Below, piece after piece: positions 6,529 through 12,591 of a stretch of DNA of 12,922 nt. The first letter of the stretch is position 1, and every line of letters starts with the position of its first letter. The position numbers and the translations under genes are program-made. The DNA is from F23-B02 sp963625685 (lineage in GTDB: Bacteria > Bacillota > Clostridia > Oscillospirales > Oscillospiraceae): contig CAVFTR010000023.1 of NCBI GenBank assembly GCA_963625685.1, positions 1-12,922 of the forward strand, given 5' to 3'. Under the pieces are notes generated by a model, which worked only from the letters and a program-made list of their open reading frames with translations, did no database searches and was not told the DNA's origin.

Positions 6529-7112
6529 TCTATCGTCCCCAGTTCATCAAGAGTCTTCTCGAAGGCCGGAATGAAGCGCTCGATGAAATATTCCGCCTCC
6601 GGCAGCCCGTATGAGTGTATCGCCGCGAGCGTCTGCCTCTCGGCGTTGAGAAATTCGTTGTTTCCGGCCTTGCGCTCCTCTATGCACTTGATGTACGCGC
6701 TCAGCTTGTCGGCGGCCTTGACTATCGGGTGCAGCTCCCGCTGCGTATCCCCGACGAGTATCGGCTCAAACGCCGGCTGAAGCTCTGGCGGGAGCATGCC
6801 GAGGAGCTTTTCCGAGGCTATCGTCTCGACCCTGCGGTAGGCGCTCATGATCTCCTCGTCGTGGTATTTTATCGGCGTGGGCAGGTCGCCCGTGAGTATC
6901 TCGCTTGCGTCGTGATACAGGGCGACCGCGGCGCAGGCCTCGGGATCGCAGGGCACGCCGTACACGTCGCGGCGGATAACGCCCAGCGCGTGCGCGATGA
7001 CGGCTACCATGTGGCTGTGCTCCTGGATGTTTTCCTGTATCGAATTGCGCATCAGGCTCCAGCGCTCGATATAGCGCATGCGCGAGAGCAGCGCGAAGAA
7101 ATTACTGTCCAT
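6525..7112 (-). CDS. yfbR: HD-domain 5'-deoxynucleotidase, YfbR family
   Basis: Predicted metal-dependent phosphohydrolase that dephosphorylates deoxynucleoside 5'-monophosphates (known for E. coli YfbR). It has 195 aa against 199 in E. coli. The HD-type metal ligands are visible: H32 in EHSHMVA, H67-D68 in LYHDASEILTGDLPTP, and D135 in KAADKLSAYIKC. R17-W18 near the N terminus match residues that contact the nucleotide in the E. coli protein. GGAG precedes the ATG. It is the first gene of a three-gene operon with DUF896 and an AEC permease, all joined by 4-nt overlaps, under the promoter at 7143-7171. Confidence 0.9.
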   Translation of the reverse strand: MDSNFFALLSRMRYIERWSLMRNSIQENIQEHSHMVAVIAHALGVIRRDVYGVPCDPEACAAVALYHDASEILTGDLPTPIKYHDEEIMSAYRRVETIASEKLLGMLPPELQPAFEPILVGDTQRELHPIVKAADKLSAYIKCIEERKAGNNEFLNAERQTLAAIHSYGLPEAEYFIERFIPAFEKTLDELGTIE

Positions 7113-7142
7113 TACGTCTCTCCTGTGTTAAAATCAAGGGTG

Positions 7143-7171
7143 ATTTTATCACAACATAGAGATAATATCAA
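7143..7171 (-). promoter_or_regulatory. Promoter of the yfbR-DUF896-AEC operon
   Basis: On the minus strand, TTGATA (7166-7171), a 17-bp spacer and TAAAAT (7143-7148) form a near-consensus promoter, with a leader of about 25 nt before yfbR. The -10 box sits inside a perfect dyad GTGAT-TTT-ATCAC (plus-strand 7140-7152), a possible operator. Confidence 0.8.
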
Positions 7172-7254
7172 ATATTTGCGGAACAATTTTGCACGCTGAT
7201 CCGTCATAGGCCCGTTGACGCATCAACATACAGACCCCGAAAGGAGCGAGTAAA

Positions 7255-7761
7255 ATGAAAAAAACGAAAAAAACAAGAAGCATCGTATGCTGCGCGCTGT
7301 GCCTGTGCCTTGCGGCGGCGCTGTGCGCCTGCACGGCAAAGAGCGGCGATAAGGCCAAGAGCGGCGATACGCAGATATCCAACCCCGTGCGTGAGTCGAG
7401 CGCGGAGGAGTTCAAGGCCGCGGGCGTCAATATGCCCGGGCTTGAGGGCAAGACCCCCGTTTACACGACCATCGACGGCGACGCGAAGCTGTACCAGGCC
7501 GATTACGGCGACCTTGTCATCCGCGCGCAGAAGACGGATAAGCAGGAGGACATCTCCGGCATGAACTACGACTGGGCGGAGGACCCGACCATGACGCTGG
7601 AGCTTTTGCAGGGCGACCCCATCGTGAAGCTCGACGGAAAGGGAGCGGGCATCATATACTGGTATCTCGGCGGCCGCAGCTGGTCTGCAGGCATGACCCG
7701 GGGCGCTGACGTCGATACGCTCAAGAGCCTGTATTTCAAGACCGCGGAGCTCAATCCCTGA
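7255..7761 (+). CDS. Secreted lipoprotein, DUF4367-like
   Basis: Predicted lipoprotein of 168 aa. The N terminus is basic (MKKTKKTR), followed by a cysteine- and leucine-rich hydrophobic segment and a lipobox LCAC with the lipidated cysteine at C26. A short direct repeat KSGDKAKSGD follows. The C-terminal part (YTTIDGDAKLYQADYGDLVIRAQKTDKQEDISGMNYDW) resembles a lipoprotein domain common in Clostridia, where a strand pair with RAxKT is followed by EDISGxxYDW; DUF4367 is my best guess. AAAGGAG lies 8 nt before the ATG. I found no convincing promoter, although a GTTGA-CGCA-TCAAC dyad lies at 7213-7226. Function is unknown. Confidence 0.8.
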   Translation: MKKTKKTRSIVCCALCLCLAAALCACTAKSGDKAKSGDTQISNPVRESSAEEFKAAGVNMPGLEGKTPVYTTIDGDAKLYQADYGDLVIRAQKTDKQEDISGMNYDWAEDPTMTLELLQGDPIVKLDGKGAGIIYWYLGGRSWSAGMTRGADVDTLKSLYFKTAELNP

Positions 7762-7799
7762 AAAAAACAGGCTTTCCGCCGTTTTGCAGACATTTTCTG

Positions 7800-7829
7800 T
7801 TGACAGCTCGGCAGGTAAGGTGCTACGCT
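7800..7829 (+). promoter_or_regulatory. Promoter of the 115-aa gene
   Basis: Exact -35 TTGACA (7800-7805), an 18-bp spacer and TACGCT (7824-7829) as a weak -10, about 25 nt before the ribosome binding site. It gives the 115-aa gene its own promoter, separate from the upstream lipoprotein. Confidence 0.55.
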
Positions 7830-7853
7830 CAAAGAAAAAAAGGAGCGAGCGCA

Positions 7854-8201
7854 ATGAGGATAATAAAAAAATGGACAGGCCGCCGGCCGGAGGGCGCGGG
7901 CGAGGTGCTGCTTCTCGAGGTCACGCAGAGCGAGATGTTCGGGCAGATGTACCCGCTCCTCGGGCAGCTCGCCCTGCACGCGACGAGCGGCCACGACGTG
8001 GACTACCGCCTGTATTTCATCTGCGAAAACGGGCGCAGGATACTGCCGGTGGATAAGCCGAGCGTCATGAGCGGCGCCTTCAACGGCGGGGTCAATCCCC
8101 TCGCCGACTGCGAGCCTGTCACGGCCGGGAGCATCGGCGAGCTCGTCGACACGGCCTCCCTGCTCCCCGCCGTCGAAGCGAGCGAGTATTTGTTCAAATG
8201 A
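7854..8201 (+). CDS. Unrecognised 115-aa cytoplasmic protein
   Basis: I do not recognise this family. The ATG at 7854 is preceded by AAAAAAAGGAGCGAG, a strong ribosome binding site; an upstream in-frame TTG at 7800 is part of the -35 box and is rejected as a start. The protein has no signal peptide or membrane segment. It starts basic (MRIIKKWTGRR), then alternates hydrophobic and acidic stretches: EVLLLEVTQSEMFGQMYPLLGQLALHA in pieces, YRLYFICENGRRILPVDKPS, and a C-terminal SIGELVDTASLLPAVEASEYL. The stop codon is embedded in the left arm of the downstream terminator. Codon use matches the neighbours, so it is probably a real, native gene. Confidence 0.72.
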   Translation: MRIIKKWTGRRPEGAGEVLLLEVTQSEMFGQMYPLLGQLALHATSGHDVDYRLYFICENGRRILPVDKPSVMSGAFNGGVNPLADCEPVTAGSIGELVDTASLLPAVEASEYLFK

Positions 8202-8235
8202 GATATCCCGTCCGAAAGGACGGGATATCTCATTT
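8196..8235. terminator. Bidirectional terminator between convergent genes
   Basis: A perfect 18-bp stem (8196-8213 with 8218-8235) closes on a GAAA tetraloop. Its core is ATATCCCGTCC / GGACGGGATAT and its outer ends are AAATGAG / CTCATTT. It contains the stop codon of the 115-aa gene and ends 1 nt before the stop of the convergent symporter gene, so a single hairpin separates both transcripts. Confidence 0.85.
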
Positions 8236-8236
8236 A

Positions 8237-9577
8237 TCATCCGATGCCGCCGAGGGCCGCTCCGGCGACGAGCGCCAGCAGCGACGCGGCGCAGTAGACG
8301 TATTTGCCCAGGGGATAGAACCATCGGCCGATGGGCTTGCGCGCGCCGAGATCCACGGCCTCGAGCGCAAACTTTTTGCCGCCCACCCAGAAGAACATTA
8401 TCGCCGCCAGCAGCGCGCCGAGCGGGCAGATGTAGATGGAGACGACGTCCATCCACTGCGAGACGATGGCCTGTATGCACAGAGCGGCGGCGCAGCCCAG
8501 AGCGTGGATCGCCGCCGTTGCCGGCACGCGCCCGAGCCCGAACTTCTCCTGCAAGAACGCCACCGGCGCTTCGTAGAGGTTTATTATAGAGGTCAGGCCG
8601 GCAAAGGTAACGCAAACAAAGAAGGCCATGCCGACTATGCGGCCGCCGGCCATGCCGTTTATAACATTGACAAGATAGATGAACATGAGGCCCGGGCCGC
8701 CCTCGTTGAGCTGCGCTCCGCCCGTCGCCATGGCGGGGATTATCACGAACGCCGCCAGCAGCGCGGCGAGCGTGTCGAAGATGGCGACGTTGCGCGCCGA
8801 GGACGGGATGCACTCGTCCCGGCTGAGGTACGAGCCGTAGATGACGCTGCCGTTTCCGGCGACAGACAGCGAGAAGAAGGCCTGACCGAAGGCGTATATC
8901 CAGAGCCTGGGCTCCGCGAGGCCGGCGGGGTTTATCGTGAGTATGTACCTGTAGCCCTCCGAGGAGCCGGCGAGCGTGAACACATACACGCCCAGCGCGA
9001 TAAACAGCACGAACAGTATCGGCATCATTATCTTGTTGGCCTTTTCGATGCCGTCGGCGATGCCGAAGGACATTATGGCAAAGCTCACTGCTATGGCGGC
9101 GACGATCCACAGATTTGCGCCCCACGCGCTCGCCGTCGCGCCGAAGGTATCCGCTATCAGCTCCATATTCTGACCCATTTCCAGCATTTCGCCGGTGAAG
9201 GCCATGAAGGTGTATTTGAATATCCAGCCCATGACGCAGGTGTAGCCTATGGCGAGCGCCATCGAGCCGAGGATTGGGATGTAGCCTATGCGCTCACCTA
9301 TTCCGCGTCTGCCGTATCTGAGCTCGGTGCACTTGCCGAACGAGCCCATGGGGCCCGCGCCGCCCGCTCTGCCGAGGGCAAACTCCTCGATAACGCCCGT
9401 CGACGCGATGAGGGCGACGAATATGAAGTACGGTATCAGGAAGGTCAGACCTCCCCAGGTCGAGACGAGCGTCGGGAAGCGCCATATGTTGCCCATGCCG
9501 ACGGCCGAGCCTATGCAGGCGATTATAAATCCGCTGCGGCTCCGGAAGCCGTCGCGCTTGCGTTCGTTTTTCTCCAT
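8237..9577 (-). CDS. NSS-family sodium-dependent symporter
   Basis: Sodium-coupled transporter of the neurotransmitter:sodium symporter family (LeuT/MhsT-like), 446 aa, typical of bacterial members with 11 helices. These import amino acids such as tryptophan, tyrosine or leucine (family knowledge); the exact substrate is not evident. The signature GSAVGMGNIWRFP (23-35) covers the unwound part of helix 1 that binds sodium and substrate. SIINLYEAPVAF and GGAQLNEGGPGLMFIY are further family-like segments. AAAGG lies about 9 nt before the ATG. It has its own near-consensus promoter and shares a terminator with the convergent 115-aa gene. It is a single-gene unit. Confidence 0.93.
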   Translation of the reverse strand: MEKNERKRDGFRSRSGFIIACIGSAVGMGNIWRFPTLVSTWGGLTFLIPYFIFVALIASTGVIEEFALGRAGGAGPMGSFGKCTELRYGRRGIGERIGYIPILGSMALAIGYTCVMGWIFKYTFMAFTGEMLEMGQNMELIADTFGATASAWGANLWIVAAIAVSFAIMSFGIADGIEKANKIMMPILFVLFIALGVYVFTLAGSSEGYRYILTINPAGLAEPRLWIYAFGQAFFSLSVAGNGSVIYGSYLSRDECIPSSARNVAIFDTLAALLAAFVIIPAMATGGAQLNEGGPGLMFIYLVNVINGMAGGRIVGMAFFVCVTFAGLTSIINLYEAPVAFLQEKFGLGRVPATAAIHALGCAAALCIQAIVSQWMDVVSIYICPLGALLAAIMFFWVGGKKFALEAVDLGARKPIGRWFYPLGKYVYCAASLLALVAGAALGGIG

Positions 9578-9619
9578 CGTATCAACCTTTCGTTCTCTCT
9601 TTCAGCTTAAGCCTTCATA

Positions 9620-9648
9620 ACTATACCCTGTAAGCCTTGTAAAGTCAA
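9620..9648 (-). promoter_or_regulatory. Promoter of the NSS symporter gene
   Basis: On the minus strand, TTGACT (9643-9648), a 17-bp spacer and TATAGT (9620-9625) make a strong promoter, leaving a leader of about 35 nt before the ATG. Confidence 0.82.
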
Positions 9649-9668
9649 GCCAGTGCCGCGCGGCGCAT

Positions 9669-9698
9669 AAAAAGCCCGCCGCGAGACGCACGGCGGGC
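9669..9698 (-). terminator. Terminator of the DUF378 gene
   Basis: On the minus strand, just after the DUF378 stop, GCCCGCCG pairs with CGGCGGGC (9674-9681 with 9691-9698), with a 9-nt loop and a following TTTTT. This separates the DUF378 gene from the symporter promoter. Confidence 0.85.
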
Positions 9699-9707
9699 GG
9701 AGCCATA

Positions 9708-9920
9708 TCACCGGTCCGGCTCTGAGAGCGCGTCGCCGCGGAAAAGCAGCGATATGCACCACAGCGCCGCGAGGGCTACGAGCGTATATATCACGCGGCT
9801 CACGGAGGCGGTCTGTCCGCCGAAAAGCTGCGCGACGATATCGAATTTGAACAGGCCGACGCTGCCCCAGTTGATGCCGCCGATTATGGTCAGAATAAGC
9901 GCGATGCGGTCGATTATCAC
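9708..9920 (-). CDS. DUF378 small membrane protein
   Basis: Two-helix membrane protein of the DUF378 family (YuzA-like), 70 aa. The conserved GGINWGSVGLF motif follows the first helix (IALILTIIGGINWG), and a second helix (RVIYTLVALAALWCISLLF) ends in a short polar tail. Function is not established for the family. I choose the GTG at 9920 because AAAGGAG lies 8 nt before it; a GTG 7 codons further upstream (9941) overlaps that site and would add MRKECLQ. It is a single gene with its own terminator. Its promoter is unclear; A/T-rich sequence with a GCGAAA/TTTCGC dyad lies about 50 nt upstream. Confidence 0.85.
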   Translation of the reverse strand: MIIDRIALILTIIGGINWGSVGLFKFDIVAQLFGGQTASVSRVIYTLVALAALWCISLLFRGDALSEPDR

Positions 9921-10013
9921 TTGCAAACACTCCTTTCTCACTCAGTATTCCCCGGCGGAAAAGAATTATTTGCGAAAAAATTTCGCTTCGACAAAACTGG
10001 TGCTTTTTCGCTC

Positions 10014-10042
10014 TTTACAAGACAGGCCATTGGCTGTATCAT
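10014..10042 (+). promoter_or_regulatory. Orphan plus-strand promoter
   Basis: TTTACA (10014-10019), a 17-bp spacer and TATCAT (10037-10042) each match consensus at 5 of 6 positions. No ORF follows on this strand before the terminator at 10116-10145. The -10 lies inside an imperfect dyad (GGCCATTGG 10025-10033 with CCAATaGGCC 10058-10067), which could be an operator. Confidence 0.55.
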
Positions 10043-10048
10043 CTAAGC

Positions 10049-10145
10049 ACAGCTTATCCAATAGGCCCCGCAAGTCGGGACCGCGGCTCATATCTTTATC
10101 CCACAACCCTGTTTTGCAGGCCGTTTTTTACGGCCTGCTCTTTTT
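10049..10145 (+). ncRNA. Candidate small RNA of about 97 nt
   Basis: The region runs from the predicted start of the orphan promoter to a strong intrinsic terminator and contains no plausible ORF. Possible internal hairpins are CCCG-CAAGT-CGGG (about 10066-10078) or the alternative CCGC/GCGG pairing, and CCTG/CAGG overlapping the terminator arm. I compared it mentally with 6S, SRP and tmRNA hallmarks and found no match. It lies between the DUF378 gene and the acyltransferase gene, antisense to neither coding region. Confidence 0.42.
10116..10145 (+). terminator. Plus-strand terminator without an upstream gene
   Basis: GCAGGCCGT (10116-10124) pairs perfectly with ACGGCCTGC (10130-10138) over a T5 loop and is followed by TCTTTTT. 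The T run exists only on the plus strand, where no coding gene precedes it. This supports a non-coding transcript. Confidence 0.82.
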
Positions 10146-10237
10146 AATGGCGCATTGACGCAGTCACGGATACGCTTATCTCTGGCGGCCCGGTATCGAA
10201 AACACGGTGGAAACCGTGAGGCTTCGCCTCCCGCAGG
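10137..10237. repeat. Dispersed-repeat segment downstream of the acyltransferase gene
   Basis: It contains an edge motif (minus, 10137-10178: GGCGCATTGACGCAGTCAC then GGATACG) and GGCGGCCCGGTATCGAAA (10184-10201), closely matching 2246-2290 and 4724-4740. It ends in two short hairpins, CACGGT/ACCGTG (10203-10218) and AGGC/GCCT. On the minus strand the first hairpin is followed by TTTTCG, so this may serve as a weak terminator for folD-acyltransferase. Confidence 0.65.
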
Positions 10238-11302
10238 TCATCGGGCGGCGGCAGTGCTGCCGAGCTCGTCCAGTCTGTCCGCGATCGCGGCGGCGAGGCG
10301 GTTTATGCGGCAGAGCTCAAAAAGCCTCTGACGCAGATATTCTATAAGCGTACACGCAAAGTATATCGCCAAGGCGCAGCCGAGCTCGCACGGGAGCACG
10401 AGCGCGGGGCTCAGCCCGCCGATGAAGGCAAAGCTGCCCGTCATCAGGACGCTCCACACAAAGGGGCCGGTATGGATGAGATACACGCCGAAGGAGGTCG
10501 AGCTCAGGAATTTTGCCGCGCCCGCGAGCCTGTCTGGAACGCGCATGCGGCAGAACGCGCACAGCAGCGCAAGAGAGCACAAAAGCACGGTCGGCGAAAG
10601 ATAGCCGACAAGCAGCAGGCTCTCGCGGTCATATACCTGCCACAGCAGCATGAGGGCGACCGAGGCAAAATACATGAGCACGAAGAATTTCCCGTCCGCG
10701 CGCTCATACAGCCTATCGAGCCTCACGCAGGCTCCGGCAAGATACAGTATCGAGAGCCACACGGCGCTGTAGCCGGCTGCCAGCGGCATGACCGAAAGCG
10801 GTCTGAAGGTAGGCAGCAGCGACGTGAAAACGAAGAGCGATACCAGCAGCATTTTTCTGCCGCGCCCGTCGAGCGCGTTGAGCATCGCGTTCAGAAAGGG
10901 CGTGAAGAAAAACATGATGAAGTACGCGGAGAAGTACCAGTATTTCGAGGTCAGCACCGGAAAAAACGCCGAGGCTATGTATCGCAGGCCTATCTCCTCG
11001 GGCTCTGCGAAGTGCCGCACGGCGGCAAGGACGACCGAGTAGAAGGCGACCTGCATCCACAGTGAGACCATACGTCCCGGCCGGAATGAACGTCCGGCCA
11101 TCAGAAAGCCCGTTGCGAGCGCGAAGCAGTCAACGCAGCAATAGGCTGCGATCTGCACAAAGTCTGCTGTCCACCACTGTGCAGAGCCCGGCACGCTGCC
11201 GCCGAGCGCTCCGCCGGCCGTATTTATATGCAGCAGTACCACGAGGAACATGGACAGCGCCTTGAACAGGTCGACCCCCTCATTCCTGCTTTTACCACTC
11301 AC
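10238..11302 (-). CDS. Acyltransferase-3 family membrane protein
   Basis: Polytopic membrane protein of the acyltransferase 3 (OafA/YrhL-like) family, 354 aa. These enzymes O-acylate cell-envelope sugars, peptidoglycan or lipids, or small molecules (family knowledge); the substrate here is unknown. The N terminus RNEGVDLFKALSMFLVVLLHI (split after residue 25) carries the family's R-x4-D and a histidine H25 in the first helix, the likely catalytic histidine. About ten hydrophobic segments follow, including YWYFSAYFIMFFFTPF and FGVYLIHTGPFVW, both typical. The GTG start overlaps the folD stop by 4 nt (GTGA), so translation is coupled to folD. There is no extracellular SGNH domain. Pairing with folD does not explain its function. 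Confidence 0.88.
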   Translation of the reverse strand: MSGKSRNEGVDLFKALSMFLVVLLHINTAGGALGGSVPGSAQWWTADFVQIAAYCCVDCFALATGFLMAGRSFRPGRMVSLWMQVAFYSVVLAAVRHFAEPEEIGLRYIASAFFPVLTSKYWYFSAYFIMFFFTPFLNAMLNALDGRGRKMLLVSLFVFTSLLPTFRPLSVMPLAAGYSAVWLSILYLAGACVRLDRLYERADGKFFVLMYFASVALMLLWQVYDRESLLLVGYLSPTVLLCSLALLCAFCRMRVPDRLAGAAKFLSSTSFGVYLIHTGPFVWSVLMTGSFAFIGGLSPALVLPCELGCALAIYFACTLIEYLRQRLFELCRINRLAAAIADRLDELGSTAAAR

Positions 11303-12144
11303 TGCTCCGGCCTCGCTTTCGCTGCCGCGAGGATGTTTTTCATGAGCATAGCGCGGGTCATCGGGCCGACGCCGCCGGGCACGGGCGTTATGAAGCCCGC
11401 CTTTTCCCCGACCTCGTCAAAGCACACGTCGCCGAAAAATCTGCCGGTCTCGGGGTCGCGGTTCATCGCCACGTCTATGACGGCCGCGCCCTCCTTTACC
11501 ATATCGCCGGTGATGAGCCGCGGCGAGCCGGCCGCGACGATGAGGATATCCGCCTGCCGCGTCATGGCCGCGAGATCGCGCGTGTGCCGGTGACAGTAGG
11601 TCACCGTCGCGTCGGCGTTTAAAAGCATCAGCCCCATCGGGCGGCCGACTATATTGCTGCGGCCGACCACGACGCAATGTCTGCCGTCGGTCGGGATGCC
11701 GTATTCGCGCAGCATCTCCATGATGCCCGCCGGCGTGCACGGCGTGAGCGCGCCCTCGCCGGTGACCATGCGGCCGACGTTTATCGGGTGAAACGCGTCG
11801 ACGTCCTTTTCCGGCGCTATCGCGTTTATGACGGCGCGCTCGGATATCTGCCCGGGCAGCGGCAGCTGCACGAGTATGCCGTCGACCGTGTCGTCGGCGT
11901 TGAGCTCGCCTATAAGCCCGAGAAGCTCCGGCTCCGGCAGCGTGTCCGGCAGGTCGAAGCGGCGGCTTATGATGCCGCACTTGACGCAGTCGCGCTCCTT
12001 GTTGCGCACATATATCTGCGAGGCAGGGTCCTCGCCGACGAGCACCGCCGCGAGGCAGGGCCTGCGCCGCATTTTTTCCGCCTCGGCCCTGACCTGCGCG
12101 CAGATCTTCTCCGAGAGCTTTTTTCCATCTATCAGAATTGCCAT
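11299..12144 (-). CDS. folD: Bifunctional methylenetetrahydrofolate dehydrogenase/cyclohydrolase
   Basis: Cytosolic enzyme interconverting 5,10-methylene-THF and 10-formyl-THF, supplying one-carbon units to purine and other synthesis. Its 281 aa match the family length. Catalytic and binding motifs are Y45 and K49 in IYVRNKE, QLPLP (93-97), KDVDAFHP (113-120), the cofactor loop VVVGRSNIVGRPMG (158-171) and TPVPGGVGPMT (253-263). The start follows a dispersed repeat directly. The only good ribosome binding site, AGGAGAG, lies about 23 nt before the ATG, with a GGCG/CGCC hairpin between them. It is followed by a coupled acyltransferase-3 gene. No clear promoter is seen; transcription may start within the repeat. 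Confidence 0.96.
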   Translation of the reverse strand: MAILIDGKKLSEKICAQVRAEAEKMRRRPCLAAVLVGEDPASQIYVRNKERDCVKCGIISRRFDLPDTLPEPELLGLIGELNADDTVDGILVQLPLPGQISERAVINAIAPEKDVDAFHPINVGRMVTGEGALTPCTPAGIMEMLREYGIPTDGRHCVVVGRSNIVGRPMGLMLLNADATVTYCHRHTRDLAAMTRQADILIVAAGSPRLITGDMVKEGAAVIDVAMNRDPETGRFFGDVCFDEVGEKAGFITPVPGGVGPMTRAMLMKNILAAAKARPEQ

Positions 12145-12181
12145 TTTTTCAGCGGCGAATTAACGCCTCTCCTATACATTT
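12145..12181 (-). promoter_or_regulatory. folD translation start region with hairpin between ribosome binding site and ATG
   Basis: On the minus strand, AGGAGA is followed by GGCGTTAATTCGCC, then GCTGAAAAA and the ATG. Linear spacing from the ribosome binding site to the ATG is far too long, but folding the 4-bp GGCG/CGCC hairpin reduces it to about 9 nt. The GTATAGG and TTAATTCGCC parts are a repeat-edge motif shared with 2938-2979. Confidence 0.4.
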
Positions 12182-12591
12182 TTTGCGCCGTCCCGACCGG
12201 GCACTGCCGTGCGGGCGGCTCGCATGCAGATCGATCGAGCAGTCATTGCGGTGGTCCGACCGGAGGGTGCGAAGGAAACCGTCACAAACGGAGCAGGCAA
12301 GATAAGTTCCCTACAATTCGCTTTGTGTTTGCCTGACGGCAAAGGATTTATAGCCACCTCATCCGTCGCGCAAGCGCGGCACCTTCCCCTCAAGGGGAAG
12401 GCTTTTTAGCGGCGCATTAAGATCGTGCCGATACGTTTTTTGCGCTGTCCCGACCGGAAACTACCGACAGACTCTGTAGGGAACTTATCTTGCCTGTTCC
12501 GTTCGTAAAGGTTTGGTAGGCAGCGAGATCGGCGTACCCTTGGCTTTCCCTTGAGGGGAAGGCAGGGTGCCGACTATTTTTTTGCACCAAA

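Noticed and set aside
7566..9125. Minus-strand ORF of 519 codons overlapping the symporter, the terminator and two plus-strand genes
   Set aside because: It is out of frame with the symporter and crosses a strong bidirectional terminator.
8198..9610. Plus-strand ORF of 470 codons opposite the NSS symporter gene
   Set aside because: It is rich in R, H, E and A as expected of an antisense frame, and it starts inside a terminator hairpin.
9921..9941. Upstream GTG start for the DUF378 gene adding MRKECLQ
   Set aside because: The extra codons overlap the AAAGGAG site that is ideally placed for the GTG at 9920.
10049..10145. Candidate RNA as 6S, SRP or tmRNA
   Set aside because: None of their hallmark loops or ends is visible; it is kept only as an unclassified small RNA.
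10238..12144. folD plus acyltransferase as a dedicated biosynthetic unit
   Set aside because: The coupling is real, but the families share no known pathway; the pairing may be incidental.
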